Below, piece by piece: positions 6,775 through 8,900 of a DNA stretch of 8,900 nucleotides. The translations under genes were made by a program, and so were the position numbers. Under the pieces are notes generated by a model. That model did not search any database, was not told the DNA's origin, and saw nothing but the letters and a program-made list of their open reading frames with translations. Positions within the stretch are counted from its first letter, which is position 1; every line of letters starts with the position of its first letter. The DNA comes from Firmicutes bacterium UBA5499 (GTDB lineage Bacteria; Bacillota; DTU084): assembly GCA_002426275.1 (NCBI GenBank), contig DIPB01000140.1, positions 6,370 through 15,269 of the forward strand. The letters are read 5' to 3'.

Positions 6775-8136
6775 TCAGCCAGCCTGTTCCTCATCTTTGT
6801 GATGACGTTTTTCCCAAATCTCATCGGCAATCTTTCCCCAGCCCTCCGAGTACTCTTTTAGATCATCCTTCAGCCGACCTAAATCTTCGGGTTTCTCATG
6901 AACTTGGGTGGGATGGGCGCCGGACTCTTTAACAATATCATAAATCATCTGGGGATTGTCAATTAACGGACACGGCCGCAGCTGGTTGTCATTGAAGGGC
7001 TGCCGCGATTGATAAGCTTTCATCAAGGGGGAAGTGAGAATCTCCTCCACGCTTTTGTCTTTGATATTGTCCACCGCGTAATGAATGAAAGCGCAAGGCT
7101 CCACTTCACCGGCAGCATTGATATGCAGATATCTGCGGCCGCCGGCAATGCAACCGTGAGCGGCTTCGCCGTCGTTCCAGAAATCGAGGACAAACAATGG
7201 CAAAGTCTTGCGCATCTGGACGATTCTCTCTGCCATCCAGGCCCTTTGCTCTGGCGTGGCCATCAGGCTGAAATCTCTCTCCCCGCCTACGGGAACAAAG
7301 GTAAAGTACCAAAGGTACGTCACGCCTTTGTCAATCAGCATCTGAATGTACTCATCAGAGCCAACTTCCTCAGTGTTAAGACGGGTATAGGTGGTGGAGC
7401 AGCCGTAAACCACGCCTTCCTTGTGCAGCAGATCCATGGCGTCCATCACCTTTTGGAACGTGCCCTGTCCCCGCCGCTGATCGGTCGCTTCCTCAAAGCC
7501 TTCCAAGCTGAAGGCCAGGGAAATATTGCCGCACTCCCTCATCTGCCGGGCAAAAGTCTCATCAACTAACGTCCCATTGGTGAAGGCCAAGAAAATCACA
7601 TCTGGAAACTCCCGAGCCAGCTTCACGATGTCGTCTTTGCGAACTAAAGGTTCGCCGCCTGAGAGCACGTAAAAATAGATGCCGAGCTCCCGGCCTTCCC
7701 TGACCACGCGGGCCAATGTCTCATAGGACAGGCTATCCGCCTTGGCATAGTCATTGGCCCAGCATCCCGTGCAATGAAGATTGCAGGCGCTGGTGGGATC
7801 CATCAGAATCGCCCAAGGAACCGAAGCTCCTATTTTCTCCGCTGTTTTCAACTGCTTAGGCACGCCGAAAATATTAGCGTTGACGAAAAAATTAACCGCC
7901 ATAGTGTTAATGACATGGGAATTGGTATTAGCCAATGTAGTCATGGCAAACTTGTACCAGACATTGTCCTTATCCTGGAAAAACTCACGGATCCTTTGGA
8001 TCATTTGCTTATGGTCCGGCTGAATCACGAATTTGTCGGCTAGATTAACCAAGCCGAGTAGATTTTTCTCAGGATCTTGCAGTAGTTTATCCATGGCAAA
8101 GGTCATGGCTTGCTGCTTCATAGAAATTCTTGGCAT
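6775..8136 (-). CDS. Radical SAM protein with a SPASM/twitch-like C terminus
   Basis: The 453-aa protein carries the radical SAM 4Fe-4S motif CNLHCTGC (C118, C122, C125). SGGEP at 159-163 is the SAM-contacting strand, within the usual beta/alpha barrel. Toward the C terminus C329, C348 (in GEVEPCAF) and C389 (in LRPCPL) form a reduced SPASM/twitch pattern that could hold an auxiliary Fe-S cluster. About 100 residues precede the barrel (QQAMTFAMDKLLQDPEKNLL onward); I do not recognise them. Proteins of this class modify peptides, proteins or small molecules by radical chemistry. No RiPP precursor or maturation partner is visible here, so the substrate is unknown. The start is ATG 8136 with GAGGAG about 9 nt upstream. 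It lies 25 nt after the regulator gene and is followed by a strong terminator, so the two genes form a bicistronic unit. Confidence 0.88.
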   Translation of the reverse strand: MPRISMKQQAMTFAMDKLLQDPEKNLLGLVNLADKFVIQPDHKQMIQRIREFFQDKDNVWYKFAMTTLANTNSHVINTMAVNFFVNANIFGVPKQLKTAEKIGASVPWAILMDPTSACNLHCTGCWANDYAKADSLSYETLARVVREGRELGIYFYVLSGGEPLVRKDDIVKLAREFPDVIFLAFTNGTLVDETFARQMRECGNISLAFSLEGFEEATDQRRGQGTFQKVMDAMDLLHKEGVVYGCSTTYTRLNTEEVGSDEYIQMLIDKGVTYLWYFTFVPVGGERDFSLMATPEQRAWMAERIVQMRKTLPLFVLDFWNDGEAAHGCIAGGRRYLHINAAGEVEPCAFIHYAVDNIKDKSVEEILTSPLMKAYQSRQPFNDNQLRPCPLIDNPQMIYDIVKESGAHPTQVHEKPEDLGRLKDDLKEYSEGWGKIADEIWEKRHHKDEEQAG

Positions 8137-8161
8137 TGATAACTACTCCTCTCCCTTTTCC

Positions 8162-8788
8162 TTAAAGTTGACAAACAGCTTTTTTCAAGAACTCCACTAA
8201 CTGCTTCCGCTCTTCTTCGGTTGCTTCAGAAATATACTGCTGATAATTCTGTAGGTAGCCCTCAATCTGCTTGAACTCCTCCGATTTGCTCTTTAATAGA
8301 TTCCCAAGCATCATCCCTCCTAAAGTAGCCAAAATGACTTGCGGACATACTTCCCCGGCGATCAATTCCAAAAAATTTTTATTACTAAGCACTGGACGTA
8401 ATGCAAGCAGTGACATTACAATCACATAGGCGCAAAAAATACCTTTCGGCTGTTCGCCTATGTTTTTAGAAAGAAGCTCTAGGATATTTTTTGACTTTTT
8501 TTGCTTGATATCCTGCATTATTTTCAAGATGTCCCGGAACGTTTGCTGCCGCTGCTGTCCCATTGCCACAGGGATCACTGTGATTCGGGAACGACCAGGC
8601 GCTGACAGGCGCTGATAGTGGATCTTCAGAAAACCTGCCTGGACCAATTTCTTAATCACATCATAGGCAGTCCATTTGCTGACACCCAAATTCTCTGCCA
8701 CTTCTTCGTAGTGAACGGGCCGACCTGTCTCACCGTACATCCTCTCAACTGCCTGCAAAAAGTCCCGCTTTCGCTCTGTAAGTTCCAT
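8162..8788 (-). CDS. Winged-helix DNA-binding protein, probable regulator of the radical SAM unit
   Basis: The first 60 residues form a winged helix-turn-helix: a helix of charged and hydrophobic residues, then VHYEEVAENLGVSKWTAYDV as helix-turn-helix and KKLVQAGFLKIHY leading to the wing. The LexA/DtxR/MarR style is recognisable, but I cannot assign a named family. Residues 80-208 look mainly helical, with two hydrophobic stretches (about 117-133, GIFCAYVIVMSLLALRP, and 141-164), then charged, coiled-coil-like sequence. They could form a ligand-binding or dimerisation domain or contact the membrane. Two cysteines (C119, C148) lie within the hydrophobic part. The start is ATG 8788-8786 with AGAGG 6 nt upstream. 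As first gene behind a consensus promoter it may regulate itself and the downstream radical SAM gene; that is inference. Confidence 0.75.
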   Translation of the reverse strand: MELTERKRDFLQAVERMYGETGRPVHYEEVAENLGVSKWTAYDVIKKLVQAGFLKIHYQRLSAPGRSRITVIPVAMGQQRQQTFRDILKIMQDIKQKKSKNILELLSKNIGEQPKGIFCAYVIVMSLLALRPVLSNKNFLELIAGEVCPQVILATLGGMMLGNLLKSKSEEFKQIEGYLQNYQQYISEATEEERKQLVEFLKKAVCQL

Positions 8789-8825
8789 GAACCACCTCTC
8801 CCAAAAAACCCAAAAACTTATTATT

Positions 8826-8853
8826 ATTATAGATCAACTTTTTTGAATGTCAA
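8826..8853 (-). promoter_or_regulatory. Consensus sigma-A promoter of the regulator-radical SAM unit
   Basis: On the minus strand TTGACA (8853-8848), a 16-nt spacer and TATAAT (8831-8826) match both hexamers perfectly, about 40 nt upstream of the ATG at 8788. Such a strong core promoter usually needs a repressor to be controlled. Directly upstream of the -35, GGGAA (8854-8858) and TTCCC (8869-8873) form an imperfect palindrome that is a weak operator candidate. Confidence 0.85.
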
Positions 8854-8900
8854 GGGAATTTTCGGTATTTCCCCTGCACCGTAAATTGACAAAGTAAACG

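Noticed and set aside
6585..6830. Minus-strand 81-codon frame across the radical SAM 3' end and terminator
   Set aside because: It overlaps the radical SAM gene out of frame and crosses the terminator hairpin; no family resemblance.
7009..7569. Plus-strand 186-codon open frame opposite the radical SAM gene
   Set aside because: It is antisense to a well-supported gene with intact motifs, shows no domain I recognise, and lacks a convincing ribosome-binding site.
1..8900. CRISPR arrays, tRNA or rRNA genes, insertion sequences and attachment sites
   Set aside because: Reading both strands showed no regular repeat-spacer pattern, no tRNA cloverleaf, no transposase and no long terminal inverted repeats.

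Overview
The window reads as one co-directional block. Every gene I can support is on the minus strand, so transcription runs from the right end (about 8900) to the left end (1). Moderate GC, strong purine-rich ribosome-binding sites, frequent TTG/GTG starts, two near-consensus sigma-A promoters and U-tailed hairpin terminators suggest a Bacillota (Firmicutes) chromosome. The gene content (radical SAM protein, TrpB2, HI0074/HI0073-type module) fits an anaerobic clostridial or Negativicutes-like organism. That placement is inference; no marker gene is present.

Unit 1 (8853 to 6711): a promoter with perfect -35 and -10 hexamers drives a winged-helix regulator-like protein and, 25 nt later, a radical SAM protein with three C-terminal cysteines suited to an auxiliary Fe-S cluster. 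An 18-position stem followed by eight U residues ends the unit.

Gap (6710 to 6292): no convincing gene. The 117-codon reading frame there begins inside the terminator hairpin, and its signal-peptide-like start is that hairpin translated.

Unit 2 (6291 to about 2698): a sigma-A promoter (TTGACA, 17-nt spacer, TAAAGT) drives a TrpB2-type tryptophan synthase beta chain, then glyA (serine hydroxymethyltransferase), then an endonuclease IV-like TIM-barrel protein whose ribosome-binding site lies in the last codons of glyA. A perfect 12-bp hairpin covers the trpB stop codon. TrpB2 consumes serine and GlyA interconverts serine and glycine, so they plausibly share a serine pool. A hairpin terminator follows the third gene.

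Unit 3 (about 2697 to 1): an orphan palindromic hairpin, an FAD-dependent oxidoreductase, a PHP-domain metal-dependent hydrolase, a decayed two-gene module, and the first 45 codons of an amidohydrolase cut by the window edge. The decayed module is a HI0074-type (HEPN-like) 3' remnant with a premature stop, overlapping by ATGA a HI0073-type nucleotidyltransferase that has lost about 10 nt in its GS active-site motif. Neither line appears in a simple ORF scan, and they are the clearest hidden content of the window.
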